DNA of 64,000 bases from an uncultured Methanobrevibacter sp. (GTDB lineage: Archaea; Methanobacteriota; Methanobacteria; Methanobacteriales; Methanobacteriaceae): assembly GCA_900314635.1 (NCBI GenBank), contig OMVY01000008.1, positions 84,665-148,664 of the forward strand. The letters are read 5' to 3'. Shown one piece after another: positions 47,130 through 56,681 of this stretch (positions within the stretch are counted from its first letter, which is position 1; each line of letters starts with the position of its first letter). The position numbers were made by a program, and so were the translations under genes. Under the pieces are notes generated by a model. The model saw only the letters and a list, made by a program, of their open reading frames with translations, was not told the origin of the DNA and searched no databases.

Positions 47130-48227
47130 ATGGTAAGACAGGTGTTTATCACTGACTGTGAAGGTCCATTGACCTTGAATGACAATGCATATGAAATTGC
47201 AGCCGAATATATCGAAGATGGTGATAAATTATTTAAAATCATTAGTCGTTTTGACGATTACCTTGCAGATGAGCTTAAAAAACCAGGTTATCATGCTGGA
47301 GATACATTAAAGTTGATAGTTCCATTCTTCAAGCTTGCCGGATTGGCCAACAGGGATTTGATAAAGTTCTCTCGAGAGCATATCTATCTGGTGGAAGGTT
47401 CCAAGGAGATGCTCTCCCTTGCAAATGACCTTATGGATGCATATATTGTAAGCACAAGCTATGGCCAGTACATCAATGCGCTCTGTGATTATATGGATTT
47501 TCCTTTTGAAAATACCTACCATACCGAGCTTGATTTGGATGGATCTCCTTCAAGCGGTGTAGGAGTCGGTTTCAAATCCCCTAGATTCATAAAGGAGCTT
47601 GAAAAAATAGAAGAATTTAGAAAGATTATTCTAGAGCACCCTGAAGAGTCAAAAGAGGATTTTGATGTATTATATGATATTTTCTTCAATCAGATTCCTC
47701 AATTGCAGATTTCCAAAATGATTGATGATACCAAGACCGTTGGCGGAAAAGGAAAGGAGATTGCGGTTCGAGACATAGTCGAAAAGCTGGATTTAGACTT
47801 TTCATCAGGTGACAAGATTATCTATGCAGGAGACAGCATAACCGATGTCGAGCCATTGGAATATGCTAAAAATCATGGAGGACTGGCTGTTTCATTCAAC
47901 GGCAATGAATATCCATTAAATGTTGCAAATATTGCCGTAGTGTCTGAAAATGCAGTAGCTACTTCAATAATAATCGACCTCTATTCAAGATTCGACAAGG
48001 ACTATGTCTTTGACTTTATCAGAACCTATGAAGAGAGAGGTCCGGACGATGCTTTCGGTGATTTCGAAGTTGATTATACTCTTATTGAAGAGTTTGAAAA
48101 GGCTTATCATAACAAGGAAGCACCTATAATAGCTATTATTAATGAAGAAAACAGGGAGCATCTTCTCTTGAAAAGCAAGGAAATGAGAAATAGCATTCGC
48201 GGCAAGGACATTGGCGGTTTAGGTTAA
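47130..48227 (+). CDS. ehaR: EhaR, HAD-like hydrophilic protein of the eha cluster
   Basis: This 365-aa protein has haloacid-dehalogenase-like features: an N-terminal FITDCEGPLTLND, with Asp then Glu where the family usually has D-x-D, a Ser/Thr motif in AYIVSTSYGQY (about residue 112) and KIIYAGDSITDVEPLEYA (about 231) as the acidic motif. The GDSITDVE pattern suggests a phosphatase-type fold. It lies after ehaQ, as in other Methanobacteriales eha clusters. Its function in energy conversion is unknown. AAAGGAAGATTTAT precedes the ATG. Confidence 0.75.
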   Translation: MVRQVFITDCEGPLTLNDNAYEIAAEYIEDGDKLFKIISRFDDYLADELKKPGYHAGDTLKLIVPFFKLAGLANRDLIKFSREHIYLVEGSKEMLSLANDLMDAYIVSTSYGQYINALCDYMDFPFENTYHTELDLDGSPSSGVGVGFKSPRFIKELEKIEEFRKIILEHPEESKEDFDVLYDIFFNQIPQLQISKMIDDTKTVGGKGKEIAVRDIVEKLDLDFSSGDKIIYAGDSITDVEPLEYAKNHGGLAVSFNGNEYPLNVANIAVVSENAVATSIIIDLYSRFDKDYVFDFIRTYEERGPDDAFGDFEVDYTLIEEFEKAYHNKEAPIIAIINEENREHLLLKSKEMRNSIRGKDIGGLG

Positions 48228-48248
48228 TGATAATGATTTAAAGATTAA

Positions 48249-48300
48249 GATTTTAAGCGTTTATTATTTCGGACTTAGAGATTTTAAGCGTTATTTCTAA
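48249..48300. repeat. Two copies of a 31-bp unit after ehaR
   Basis: GATTTTAAGCGTT occurs at 48249 and 48280, in a longer imperfect match, in the spacer between ehaR and ehaS. Confidence 0.6.
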
Positions 48301-48361
48301 CTTATAGAGATTATTAAAATTAAAAAGATATTATAGATAAAAAATTGAATTTGATGATATT

Positions 48362-49252
48362 ATGGTAAGTTATGAAAAGGTGGAAGATACATTCTTCGAA
48401 TACTTTGATGGAATGTATATAAGAGCATTGATTACTGCTGAAGATGAATTGACAGTCAAACAGGCGGCATATGATTCCACAGCCACTCCAAGTGCTGTAA
48501 TTGGAAGAGTGGAGGCTGGTGTGGAGAAGTTTGTAGGTCCCGACGAGACTCCGGACGGAAGGCCTGGAGCTATTGTCCAGTTCTGGCTGACCGATGACTT
48601 GGAAAAGTTTGAAAGGGAGTTATCCTACAGGATTCGCCAGGACATTCTTGTAAAACCTTTTACAAGCGTGTTCAGCGTGACTGAAAATCCAGTAGGCTCA
48701 ATTGGCATGATGGACAAGGTAGGTCACTGCGGAGACGGCTATGAATGGGAATTCGAAGAATACGGCCGCAAGATGATTAATGTTCCAATTGCAGTGCCTG
48801 ATTTCAAGATAGAATCAGAACTCGAGTATGCGGAAGGAATAATGGGTGGAAACTTCTGGTATCTCTGCAGCACAAAGGAAGCTGTTCTTGAAGCTGGAAG
48901 AATCATTATCGACACAATTGCTGAGATTGATGGAACATGCACCCCATTCGGCATCTGTTCAGCGGCATCAAAGCCTGAGACAAATTTCCCATGGATTGGA
49001 CCAAGCACAAACCATCCATATTGTCCTAGTTTAAAGGACAGGCTTGGGGATGAGTCAAAAGTTCCTGAAGGCGTCAATTATATTCCTGAAATTGTAATAA
49101 ATGCTGTAGATGAGGAGTCAATGAATCTGGCTATCAAATCAGCTATTGATGCAATCATTGACATTGATGGCGTTGTTGGAATTTCTGCAGGCAATTTCGA
49201 TGGAAAATTAGGCGAGCACACTGCAAACCTTCTTGATATTTTAAATGGTTAA
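48362..49252 (+). CDS. ehaS: EhaS, paralogue of formylmethanofuran:H4MPT formyltransferase
   Basis: This 296-aa protein is homologous to Ftr: [19 protein letters not shown] at the start, [28 protein letters not shown] and [10 protein letters not shown], with [12 protein letters not shown] near the end. The length equals that of Ftr (about 297 aa). It departs from canonical Ftr at several loops, and it sits between ehaR and the kinase gene, the place of the Ftr-like EhaS of Methanothermobacter. It may channel or sense formyl-methanofuran for Eha, or be a second active Ftr. Confidence 0.8.
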   Translation: MVSYEKVEDTFFEYFDGMYIRALITAEDELTVKQAAYDSTATPSAVIGRVEAGVEKFVGPDETPDGRPGAIVQFWLTDDLEKFERELSYRIRQDILVKPFTSVFSVTENPVGSIGMMDKVGHCGDGYEWEFEEYGRKMINVPIAVPDFKIESELEYAEGIMGGNFWYLCSTKEAVLEAGRIIIDTIAEIDGTCTPFGICSAASKPETNFPWIGPSTNHPYCPSLKDRLGDESKVPEGVNYIPEIVINAVDEESMNLAIKSAIDAIIDIDGVVGISAGNFDGKLGEHTANLLDILNG

Positions 49253-49391
49253 AATTACTAAGAGAATAAATTTAATTGAAAATTATTGAATTAAAAGAAT
49301 TTTGATAATTTTTGAAGTTAATGGCTTTATTAAAAAACTTATTGAATTAAAAACATTATTAATAAATTATACTTATCTTGAGGCTGGAATA

Positions 49392-50411
49392 ATGGATGGC
49401 GACAATGGTAGTTGTTTAATGGAAGAAATAACTGAAAATACTGATATCGATGAGATGGTATTTGATGCCATCAAGGTCGATGTGATTGGATTCGGCGCAT
49501 TGAATGTGGACAAGCTTTACAAGGTTAAAAATATTGCAGGAGTTGATGGGGAAAGCTTTATCAAATCCGAAGATGTTTCACCAGGCGGTTCTGCAGCAAA
49601 TACGATCATAGGATTGTCCAAGCTCGGATGCTCCACTTCATACATAGGCAAGATAGCTGATGATGAGGACGGCGACCTTCTGGAGTACAATCTTATATTG
49701 AACAATGTTTATTTGAACAATCTCATTTATGCTGACAAGGGCAATTCAGGAAAAGTCTTAGGTTTTGTATCCGAAGAAGGAGACAGAGAGCTTTATGTTG
49801 ACCCTGGAGTCAATGATGACATCCATATTTCAGAGATAAATCCTTTAAATGTCAATCAAGCAAAGATTCTTCACTACACCTCATTTGTTGGAGATTCCTT
49901 CAAAGCACAGGTGGAACTCCTTGATGTGATTGTCGATTCCGTTTTACTGAGCTTTGATCCAGGAGCATTGTATGTGGAGAAAGGATTTGAAGCCTTAAGG
50001 CCAATACTTGAGAGAACCAATATCCTGCTAATTAATGAAAGAGAGCTCAAGATATTGTTTGAAGATGATGAAAATCTTAAAAACGGAAGCTTCAGGGACA
50101 TGGCGGTTTATTTAAGAGATTTTGGAATAGATACTGTTGTTGTGAAAAGAGGAACTGAAGGAGCATATGCAATCAACAGCAGGGATGATGAAGTCAAGAT
50201 ACCTGCATTCCTATCAGATGCAGTGGATACCACAGCTGCTGGAGACTCATTCAATGCAGGATTCCTGTATTCCTACCTTAAAGGCTTTGATTTGGCTAAA
50301 TCAGTAACTGTGGCTAACTGGGTTGCTTCAAAAACAGTTCAAGGAGTTGGAATTTCTTCACTGCCTGAAGAGAAGGAATTGAATGAGTTTATAGACTCTT
50401 ATGAGTTTTGA
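49392..50411 (+). CDS. ehaT: EhaT, PfkB/ribokinase-family protein
   Basis: This 339-aa protein starts at ATG 49392 (GAGGCTGGAATA upstream; a longer reading to 49302 and a later ATG at 49422 are alternatives). It has the PfkB features DVIGFGALNVDKLYKV, SPGGSAANTIIGLSKLGC and the C-terminal VDTTAAGDSFNAGFLYSYL with the catalytic Asp. The substrate could be a sugar or nucleoside. Its place as last of the ehaA-T order supports the name. Its role in the hydrogenase is unknown. Confidence 0.78.
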   Translation: MDGDNGSCLMEEITENTDIDEMVFDAIKVDVIGFGALNVDKLYKVKNIAGVDGESFIKSEDVSPGGSAANTIIGLSKLGCSTSYIGKIADDEDGDLLEYNLILNNVYLNNLIYADKGNSGKVLGFVSEEGDRELYVDPGVNDDIHISEINPLNVNQAKILHYTSFVGDSFKAQVELLDVIVDSVLLSFDPGALYVEKGFEALRPILERTNILLINERELKILFEDDENLKNGSFRDMAVYLRDFGIDTVVVKRGTEGAYAINSRDDEVKIPAFLSDAVDTTAAGDSFNAGFLYSYLKGFDLAKSVTVANWVASKTVQGVGISSLPEEKELNEFIDSYEF

Positions 50412-50604
50412 TTGAATGAATTTAAGAATTTATCGTTATGAGTTTTAAATGAATTAGAGTGTTCATATACACTTTTAACTTTTGCTTGATTTAATTGAAA
50501 AAATTATTAAATAAATTTTATTTAGTATGATTAATAAAGTAAATAAATAAGAGGATACTTGGATATATAAACAACTGAGCTTAAAAATAATCCGAGGTAT
50601 AATT

Positions 50605-51426
50605 ATGGAGATTAAAGTTAAAAAGCCTATAGAACGGCTTGAAAGGGAGATCACACTTAAATCCGTGGATCTGGATGAGGACATAAATGATTTCAGCGTG
50701 GATATTCAAGACTACAAATACGGAGAGAAGCTTATCAGCATATCTCCTCGCTGTATCAGGTGTAATATCTGCTATGAAGAATGTCCTGTTCAAGCAATAA
50801 GCTCTGCTACAGCTTTAAAAACAGCTAAGATTCATGAAAATTGTGTTCAGTGTGAAATCTGCGTTCAATCCTGTCCTGTTTCATGCATTTATCTTCTTGA
50901 AACAGAATCAGAAATCGACAAGGAAGAAGGTGTCATGTATTCCTTGAATGAAATTAAGATACCTCACAGAACCTTGAGGATGGAGGATATTTCAATTGAC
51001 CGCAATTACTGTACAGGCTGCGGGTCCTGCATCAAGTTCTGCCCTACCAATGCCATTTCACTTCGCTCCCCTGAATATATCGAGGCCCATGGAGAATCAT
51101 GTCCTGATGATAAAGACATGACTGATTCAACAGTATATTCCTACATTGACAAGAATCGATGCGTAGGTTGCGGATCTTGTGTCAATTTATGTATAAACGG
51201 AATAATCAGCTTAAAACGCAATCTGGGTCCTGTAATTATTTATTCACACATAGACTACAACAGGGATGCTTGTGTGGGATGCACCTTGTGCGAGGAGAAC
51301 TGTCCTGTAAATGCTGCACGCTATGTTGACGGTGAAGTGATTGTGGATGATGACAAGTGCATTCGATGCAAGGAATGTACCACCCATTGCCCTGTAAATG
51401 CATTGGAGCTAGTGATGAATGAATAA
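50605..51426 (+). CDS. Polyferredoxin, six [4Fe-4S] motifs, linked to eha
   Basis: This 273-aa protein has six motifs: CIRCNICYEECP, CVQCEICVQSCP, CTGCGSCIKFCP, CVGCGSCVNLC, CVGCTLCEENCP and CIRCKECTTHCP. The fourth lacks the closing Cys-Pro (LCINGI). A leader of about 45 residues has no cysteine. It is distinct from EhaP, being shorter and lacking the helical insert. It follows ehaT at 193 bp and is likely part of, or next to, the eha transcription unit. It is probably an additional electron carrier for Eha. Confidence 0.85.
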   Translation: MEIKVKKPIERLEREITLKSVDLDEDINDFSVDIQDYKYGEKLISISPRCIRCNICYEECPVQAISSATALKTAKIHENCVQCEICVQSCPVSCIYLLETESEIDKEEGVMYSLNEIKIPHRTLRMEDISIDRNYCTGCGSCIKFCPTNAISLRSPEYIEAHGESCPDDKDMTDSTVYSYIDKNRCVGCGSCVNLCINGIISLKRNLGPVIIYSHIDYNRDACVGCTLCEENCPVNAARYVDGEVIVDDDKCIRCKECTTHCPVNALELVMNE

Positions 51427-51557
51427 TTATCCATGTGTCTATTAGAGACAAATGTGATTTAGATATTAGAAGGCTTTTAATTATTGACTTTAAACTTAAT
51501 ATTATAAGATTATTTAGATTAAATAACTGGTTTAAAAAATTATGGAGTAGTGTTTAA

Positions 51558-52202
51558 ATGAAAGCAAAGCAAATGATGGATAAGGATTTTATATACGCAT
51601 CAAAAGATGATAGTGTTGTGGATATTTCCATAAGGATGGAAGAGCAGAAGAAGTTTACAGTTCCTATTTTAGATGATTCAATGAAGCTTGTTGGATGGAT
51701 TACTTCCCTGGAAGTTACCAAGGGCCTTCGTGAAGGCAAGAAAACAATATCCGAGATTATGCATCCCGTTGAGGATATTTTGACAATCAATGAGAACAAG
51801 CCTGCTAAAAATGCGGTTATTCTCACAGCTAATCACAAATTGGTTAGTATTCCTGTCGTGGATGACGACAACAAGGTTATTGGAGTATGCCGTGCTTTTG
51901 ATATTGTTGATACATTATCCGATCTTTATGATATCAAGGTTGAAAAACTTTATGAAGCAATGGAAGAGGAGCTTAAGGGAATTACATGGGATGAGCTCAT
52001 GGAAGCTTCCGCAAAGGTAAGTACAAGAACCACTGGAATTCCAATCACCGCCAAGGAGTATGAAAACAACATCAAGAATTCCACTTTCGGTGAAGCCATA
52101 TGGGCAACTGGCGGACTTGAGAAGTTCTTTGCAGGTCTTATATCAGTTGGAGAGATTGTAATCGCACGTAAAGTAGGCCGTGCAAAAAGAGGAGCCAAAT
52201 AA
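51558..52202 (+). CDS. CBS-domain protein downstream of eha
   Basis: This 214-aa protein has two CBS motifs in tandem: MMDKDFIYASKDDSVVDIS..VPILDDSMKLVGWIT (about residues 5-55) and IMHPVEDILTINENK..IPVVDDDNKVIGVCRAFDIV (about 63-120). A domain of about 90 residues follows (LYEAMEEELKGITWDELMEASAKVSTRT...) that I do not recognise. CBS pairs usually bind adenosine nucleotides or SAM and can regulate a partner. Position after the eha polyferredoxins makes it a candidate energy sensor for the hydrogenase; that is inference. Confidence 0.8.
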   Translation: MKAKQMMDKDFIYASKDDSVVDISIRMEEQKKFTVPILDDSMKLVGWITSLEVTKGLREGKKTISEIMHPVEDILTINENKPAKNAVILTANHKLVSIPVVDDDNKVIGVCRAFDIVDTLSDLYDIKVEKLYEAMEEELKGITWDELMEASAKVSTRTTGIPITAKEYENNIKNSTFGEAIWATGGLEKFFAGLISVGEIVIARKVGRAKRGAK

Positions 52203-52605
52203 TTTTTTAATTCATTTAAACATTAACTTTATTTTTTTTTCTTTTTTCTTTTTGAGTTATCCTTTTTTTAAATTTTTTTCTTTTTGAGTTATCCTTTTTT
52301 TAAATTTTTTTCTTTTTGAGTTATCCATTTTTTAAATTTTTTTTGGTTTTTTAGTATTCTTTTTTTTAAATTTTTGAGTTATTAGTTATTTTTTTTAAAT
52401 CCATGGATTATTTTTTCTAAATATTTAATTTTTTGTAGTCTATTTTTTTAGATTATTCTTTTTTTTAGACTATTTCAAACCTTAAAAAGCATAAAACTTT
52501 TATAATAATAGGTTAATTTTATAAATAGAAAGAATAAATATTATAATATAATAAAAATTTAATTTTATTATCTTTTTAAATTAATAACAAAATAAAGGGA
52601 TTTTT
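52203..52605. other. T-rich gap with a 32-bp tandem repeat
   Basis: No gene in 403 bp. It begins with a terminator-like T-run after the CBS gene, contains the tandem repeat at 52240-52345 and ends with the AT-rich promoter of the epimerase. Confidence 0.5.
52240..52345. repeat. Three tandem copies of a 32-bp T-rich unit
   Basis: CTTTTTGAGTTATCC-type units have GAGTTATCC at 52254, 52286 and 52318 (period 32), separated by TTTTTTTAAATTTTT. A weaker fourth copy may follow near 52370. Confidence 0.85.
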
Positions 52606-53604
52606 ATGAGAGAATATAATGAATTTCAAGATAAGACTATTTTAGTAACTGGTGGAGCAGGTTGTGTTGGAAGTAACCTGACACGCAAGCTTGCAGATTT
52701 GGGAGCTGAGAAGGTCATCATCCTAGACAACATGTCCTCAGCATATCATTGGAACATTCCTGACCGCGATGCAATTCAATTTGTACAAGGAGACATTTTA
52801 AGTGATGAAGACTTGAAAAGGGTATTCAAGGAAAAGCCTGACTACGTATATCATTTGGCAGCTCACTTTGCTAACCAAAACAGTGTGGACGAGCCTGAAA
52901 CTGACTTGATGGTTAATGGTATAGGTATCCTCAAGGTTCTCGAACATGCTCAGCTTACTGGAGTTGACAGATTCATCTATTCATCTTCAGGATGCGGAGT
53001 CTACGGCCTCGAGTCAAAGATGCCTTTCGAAGAACATGACATTTCCATTTCATTGCACACTCCATACCAGGTAACCAAGCTTCTTGGAGAGTTATATACC
53101 AATTATTTCCACAATTTGTATGATGTTCCTATTGTAAACGCAAGATTCTTCAACGTATTCGGTCCTGGAGAAGTTCCTGGTAAATACAGAAACGTAATTC
53201 CTAATTTCTTCTACTGGGCTATGAACGGCCAGCCTCTGCCTATTACAGGTGAAGGTACTGAAACCCGTGACTGGACCTTTGTAGATGACATCTGCAACGG
53301 ACTTCTGGCAATGGCTATTGAAGAGGAAGCTATAGGAGAAGCAATCAATCTCGGATCCGGTCAGGACCACAGGGTTATCGACATGGCAAACCGTGTAAAC
53401 GAGCTCTCCGGAAACGAAGCAGGCATAGAGTTCAAGGAAAGACGTAACTGGGATGCTAAAACCAAGTTGCTCTCATCCATTGAAAAGGCTAAGGATATTC
53501 TCGGATACAAGCCTACTGTAAGCTTTGATGACGGACTTGTCAAAGTGCATGACTGGTTTGAAACCAACTGGGACAATATCCAGGAATCCGCGGAATTCGA
53601 TTAA
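52606..53604 (+). CDS. NAD-dependent epimerase/dehydratase
   Basis: This 332-aa extended SDR has VTGGAGCVGSNLTRKL (NAD motif), SSSGCGVYG (about residue 127) and the catalytic YQVTK (about 151), then RFFNVFGPGEVPG and TRDWTFVDDICNGLL. It resembles UDP-sugar 4-epimerases and dTDP-glucose dehydratases; the exact sugar is not clear. An unusual point is Cys in the glycine-rich loop (GAGCVGSN, where Phe or Tyr is typical). It probably serves surface polysaccharide or glycan synthesis. AAAGGGATTTTT precedes the ATG. Confidence 0.83.
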   Translation: MREYNEFQDKTILVTGGAGCVGSNLTRKLADLGAEKVIILDNMSSAYHWNIPDRDAIQFVQGDILSDEDLKRVFKEKPDYVYHLAAHFANQNSVDEPETDLMVNGIGILKVLEHAQLTGVDRFIYSSSGCGVYGLESKMPFEEHDISISLHTPYQVTKLLGELYTNYFHNLYDVPIVNARFFNVFGPGEVPGKYRNVIPNFFYWAMNGQPLPITGEGTETRDWTFVDDICNGLLAMAIEEEAIGEAINLGSGQDHRVIDMANRVNELSGNEAGIEFKERRNWDAKTKLLSSIEKAKDILGYKPTVSFDDGLVKVHDWFETNWDNIQESAEFD

Positions 53605-53701
53605 ACCCAAAGAATTCATTATATGAAAAATTTTTTGTTAATATAAATTAAAAAAATTCCTTGATTATTATTTATTATTAAAAATTCACAGGAGCTAAAT
53701 T

Positions 53702-54889
53702 ATGACTAAGGTATTTAGAACATTTACTTCAGAGTCTGTAACTCAGGGCCACCCTGACAAGGTTGCAGATATCATATCTGATGCAGTGCTTGATGCTTTT
53801 ATGGCAGAGGATCCTAATGCGCATGTAGCCTGCGAGACTTGTGTAACTACTGATTTCTGCATGGTCTTTGGAGAAGTCACATCCACTGCTGATTTGGATA
53901 TTGAAAAAATTGTAAGAGACACCATTATTGAAATCGGTTATGATAATCCTATCATCAAGTTCGACGGTCACACCTGCGAGTTTGAAAACAGGCTTCACGA
54001 GCAGTCACCTGATATCAAGATGGGTGTGGACGAATCTATTGAAGTTCGTGGAGAAGAAAGCGACGAGGAATCCATTGGTGCTGGAGACCAGGGTATGATG
54101 TTTGGTTTTGCAACCAATGAGACAGACAACTATATGCCTTATCCTATCTACCTTGCAAGAAACCTCACCAACAAGCTCACCGAGCTTAGGGAGAACAATG
54201 TACTGGAATTCTTAAGGCCTGATGCAAAGGCTCAGGTATCTGTAAACTACGATGAGGATGAAAATGTCATATCCCTTGAAACAGTAGTATTGTCCACCCA
54301 GCATGATGAGTCCATTACCCAGGAAGAGCTGCATGAGGCTGTCAAGAAATATGTCTTTGATGAAGTGCTTCCTCAGGAATACATCACTCCGGATACCAAG
54401 TTCTACATAAATCCAACAGGACAGTTCATTATCGGAGGTCCTCATGGAGATGCAGGTCTTACCGGCCGTAAGATCATTGTTGATACCTACGGAGGCTATG
54501 CAAGACATGGTGGAGGAGCTTTCTCTGGAAAGGACTGCACCAAGGTGGATAGAAGCGCCTGCTATATGGCAAGATACATTGCAAAGAACATTGTTGCAAG
54601 TGGTCTTGCTGAGAAATGCGAAGTCCAATTGTCCTATGCAATCGGAGTTGCAGAGCCAACTTCCATTATGGTTGACACCTTTGGAACAGGAGCCAACATC
54701 GCTGATGATATCACTTTTGAGGAAATCGTCAGGGAGAACTTCAGCCTGACACCTGTTGGAATTATCAATACTCTTGATTTAAGACGTCCGATTTACAAGC
54801 AAACTGCTAAATACGGCCACTTTGGTAATCCTGACTTGCCTTGGGAACAATTAGACAAAGTAGAAGACTTGAAGAAATATATTAAATAA
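53702..54889 (+). CDS. metK: S-adenosylmethionine synthetase, bacterial/eukaryotic type
   Basis: This 395-aa enzyme makes SAM from methionine and ATP. It has the bacterial MetK signatures [43 protein letters not shown] and [23 protein letters not shown], with the C-terminal [12 protein letters not shown]. Length is typical (about 395). Most archaea use a very different SAM synthetase (the MJ1208 type), so this is a notable presence and suggests transfer from bacteria. Base composition is like that of neighbouring core genes, so any transfer is not recent. AGGAGC precedes the ATG, and a hairpin follows the stop codon. Confidence 0.95.
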   Translation: MTKVFRTFTSESVTQGHPDKVADIISDAVLDAFMAEDPNAHVACETCVTTDFCMVFGEVTSTADLDIEKIVRDTIIEIGYDNPIIKFDGHTCEFENRLHEQSPDIKMGVDESIEVRGEESDEESIGAGDQGMMFGFATNETDNYMPYPIYLARNLTNKLTELRENNVLEFLRPDAKAQVSVNYDEDENVISLETVVLSTQHDESITQEELHEAVKKYVFDEVLPQEYITPDTKFYINPTGQFIIGGPHGDAGLTGRKIIVDTYGGYARHGGGAFSGKDCTKVDRSACYMARYIAKNIVASGLAEKCEVQLSYAIGVAEPTSIMVDTFGTGANIADDITFEEIVRENFSLTPVGIINTLDLRRPIYKQTAKYGHFGNPDLPWEQLDKVEDLKKYIK

Positions 54890-54911
54890 GGGGTTTTTCC
54901 CTTACTTTTTT
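54888..54911 (+). terminator. Terminator of metK
   Basis: AAGGG (54888-54892) and CCCTT (54899-54903) form a short stem with a T-rich loop that overlaps the metK stop codon, followed by ACTTTTTTTATTTTT. Confidence 0.6.
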
Positions 54912-55296
54912 TATTTTTAATAGGATTTTTTTCCTTACTTTTTTTATTTTTTCTATTTTTAAATCTGGATTTTTTCTATTTTTTTAATTCACACTCTCTT
55001 TTTTTTACCAAATAATTTCTGTCATTTAAATTAATTCCATGTTTGATAAAAAATACATTGTGTGTTGTTTATGCAAAATAAAATAAGATACATTTAATTT
55101 AAAAGGAATTAAAGCAGATAATGATGATAACAATTTAATGCATACAGATATTAGCTACTAATTACTAAAAAAAAGTAAAATTACAAAAATCAATAATTTA
55201 AAATAATAAAAAATTAGAAAAATTAAAAAGTCTTTAAATATAAAAAATTAGAAAAATTAAAAATTTTTAAAAAATTTAAATTAAAAAACAAGTAAT
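54912..55296. other. AT-rich gap after metK
   Basis: 385 bp with no gene recognised. It has T-rich and A-rich tracts, including an imperfect repeat of AAAAATTAGAAAAATTAAAAA near 55207 and 55244. It separates the convergent metK and zinc-ribbon genes. Confidence 0.45.
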
Positions 55297-55812
55297 TTAC
55301 AATCCAAATAGGTTGGTTGAATTTACACTTGCATTCTGAGTCAGATTCTCTAGCTGGGTTGTATTCATTGGATTTAATAAAACGTTTAGATCCATCTGGC
55401 CGGTTAAAACCAAAGCGCCAATCAGCATTACCCAACAGATTAAAATGCTGAGTTGTATAAAGCCGTGTTTTCTTGCATAAGGATCTTTGCGTGTGATTAG
55501 GAAAATGGCTATGATAAATCCTAAAATTCCACCTAAAATCGCTGTGATATATCCAATAATCACTAGATATCTATAAAGGGTTTTCGGCTTTTCGAATGTG
55601 GAATCTCTCTCATCACTTCTTCTTTCATCATTCGGATAAGTAATGGAGTCATATGGTGAATAGGAGTCTTTGTTTTTGCCTGTATGTCTTAAATCTAGTA
55701 TAAACTTATCGTTCTCAGGCTTGGCTTCTTCAAAGATTGCTCCGCAGTAGATGCAGAAATCAAGATTTCCATCATTTATTTTTCCACATTTCGGACATTT
55801 TACAGGGTTCAT
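55297..55812 (-). CDS. Zinc-ribbon membrane protein
   Basis: This 171-aa protein starts with a zinc ribbon (VKCPKCGKINDGNLDFCIYCGAIF), then a charged linker of about 55 residues. Two or three membrane spans follow (YLVIIGYITAILGGILGFIIAIFLI; LSILICWVMLIGALVL), separated by a TRKDPYARKHGFIQL loop typical of DUF4190/DUF4870-like small membrane proteins. A short Asn/Thr-rich extracellular tail ends it. Function unknown; such proteins are common in Methanobrevibacter. ATG 55812 has weak upstream signals. Confidence 0.75.
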   Translation of the reverse strand: MNPVKCPKCGKINDGNLDFCIYCGAIFEEAKPENDKFILDLRHTGKNKDSYSPYDSITYPNDERRSDERDSTFEKPKTLYRYLVIIGYITAILGGILGFIIAIFLITRKDPYARKHGFIQLSILICWVMLIGALVLTGQMDLNVLLNPMNTTQLENLTQNASVNSTNLFGL

Positions 55813-55928
55813 ATTATCATTTCAGTATTTTTTTCATCTTTTGTTTAAATTCATATTTATAATTGTTAAGCTATTCTTTTTTTTTGAATGATTATTTTAT
55901 AATATAGTTTTTTATTTAATTTAAATTT

Positions 55929-56027
55929 ATTGTTAAATAAGATTTTTTAAATTTTATAGTTATTGTTAAATAAGATTTTTTAAATTTTATAGTTATTGTT
56001 AAATAAGATTTTTTAAATTTTATAATT
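55929..56027. repeat. Three tandem copies of a 33-bp unit
   Basis: ATTGTTAAATAAGATTTTTT... begins at 55929, 55962 and 55995 with exact 33-bp period, directly downstream (3') of the glycosylase gene on the minus strand and upstream of the zinc-ribbon gene. Confidence 0.9.
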
Positions 56028-56044
56028 TAAACTTCTGGAAAACA

Positions 56045-56599
56045 TTACTCATTGCTGTGCAAAAAGCATTCAGGATCATGTGAATTGATTATTCCAATGG
56101 CTTGAAGATATGAGTAGATTATCACAGGGCCTACAAATCTCATGCCTCTTTTTTTAAGATCATTTGAAATGTCCTGTGAAAGCTTGGATTTGGTCTGGTC
56201 TGATTCATAGATGATTTTTCCATCAGTAAATGTTTTCAAATATTCATAGAACTCTCCGTATTCATTCAAGATATTCTTGAATATTTGAGCATTGTTGATG
56301 GCAGATGTTATTTTCAATTTATGTCTGATTATTTTCTCATTGTTCATGAGCTCTTCAATCTTTTCATCATCATATTTCGCCACCTTGTCCACGTCAAAGT
56401 CATCGAAGGCGGTTCTGAAGTCCTCTCTTTTGTTTAAAATGGTCTCCCATGACAATCCTGCCTGAAATGACTCCAAAATAAGCATTTCAAAGAGATAATC
56501 GTTGTCGAACTTAGGTATTCCCCATTCCTCATCATGGTATTTGACATATAATTCATTATCCAGATTGCACCATTTGCATCTTGTCTTTTCCATTTTCAT
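56045..56599 (-). CDS. tag: DNA-3-methyladenine glycosylase I
   Basis: This 184-aa base-excision repair enzyme removes 3-methyladenine. Family signature: RCKWCNLDNELYVKYHDEEWGIP at the N-terminus and SHDPECF at the C-terminus, together giving the Cys/His set of the Tag zinc site. LFEMLILESFQAGLSW carries the catalytic Glu region, and MRFVGPVIIYSYLQAIG is typical. Length matches bacterial Tag (about 187 aa). This family is mainly bacterial, so an old transfer is possible. It is in a leftward run with the DUF3795 and LOG genes. Confidence 0.92.
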   Translation of the reverse strand: MKMEKTRCKWCNLDNELYVKYHDEEWGIPKFDNDYLFEMLILESFQAGLSWETILNKREDFRTAFDDFDVDKVAKYDDEKIEELMNNEKIIRHKLKITSAINNAQIFKNILNEYGEFYEYLKTFTDGKIIYESDQTKSKLSQDISNDLKKRGMRFVGPVIIYSYLQAIGIINSHDPECFLHSNE

Positions 56600-56681
56600 A
56601 TCCTCTATTAAATGAATTGGTAAAAATATTATTATTCTAAAATGTTTTCTAAATTATTTACTTAAAAATTTATTATAGTTT

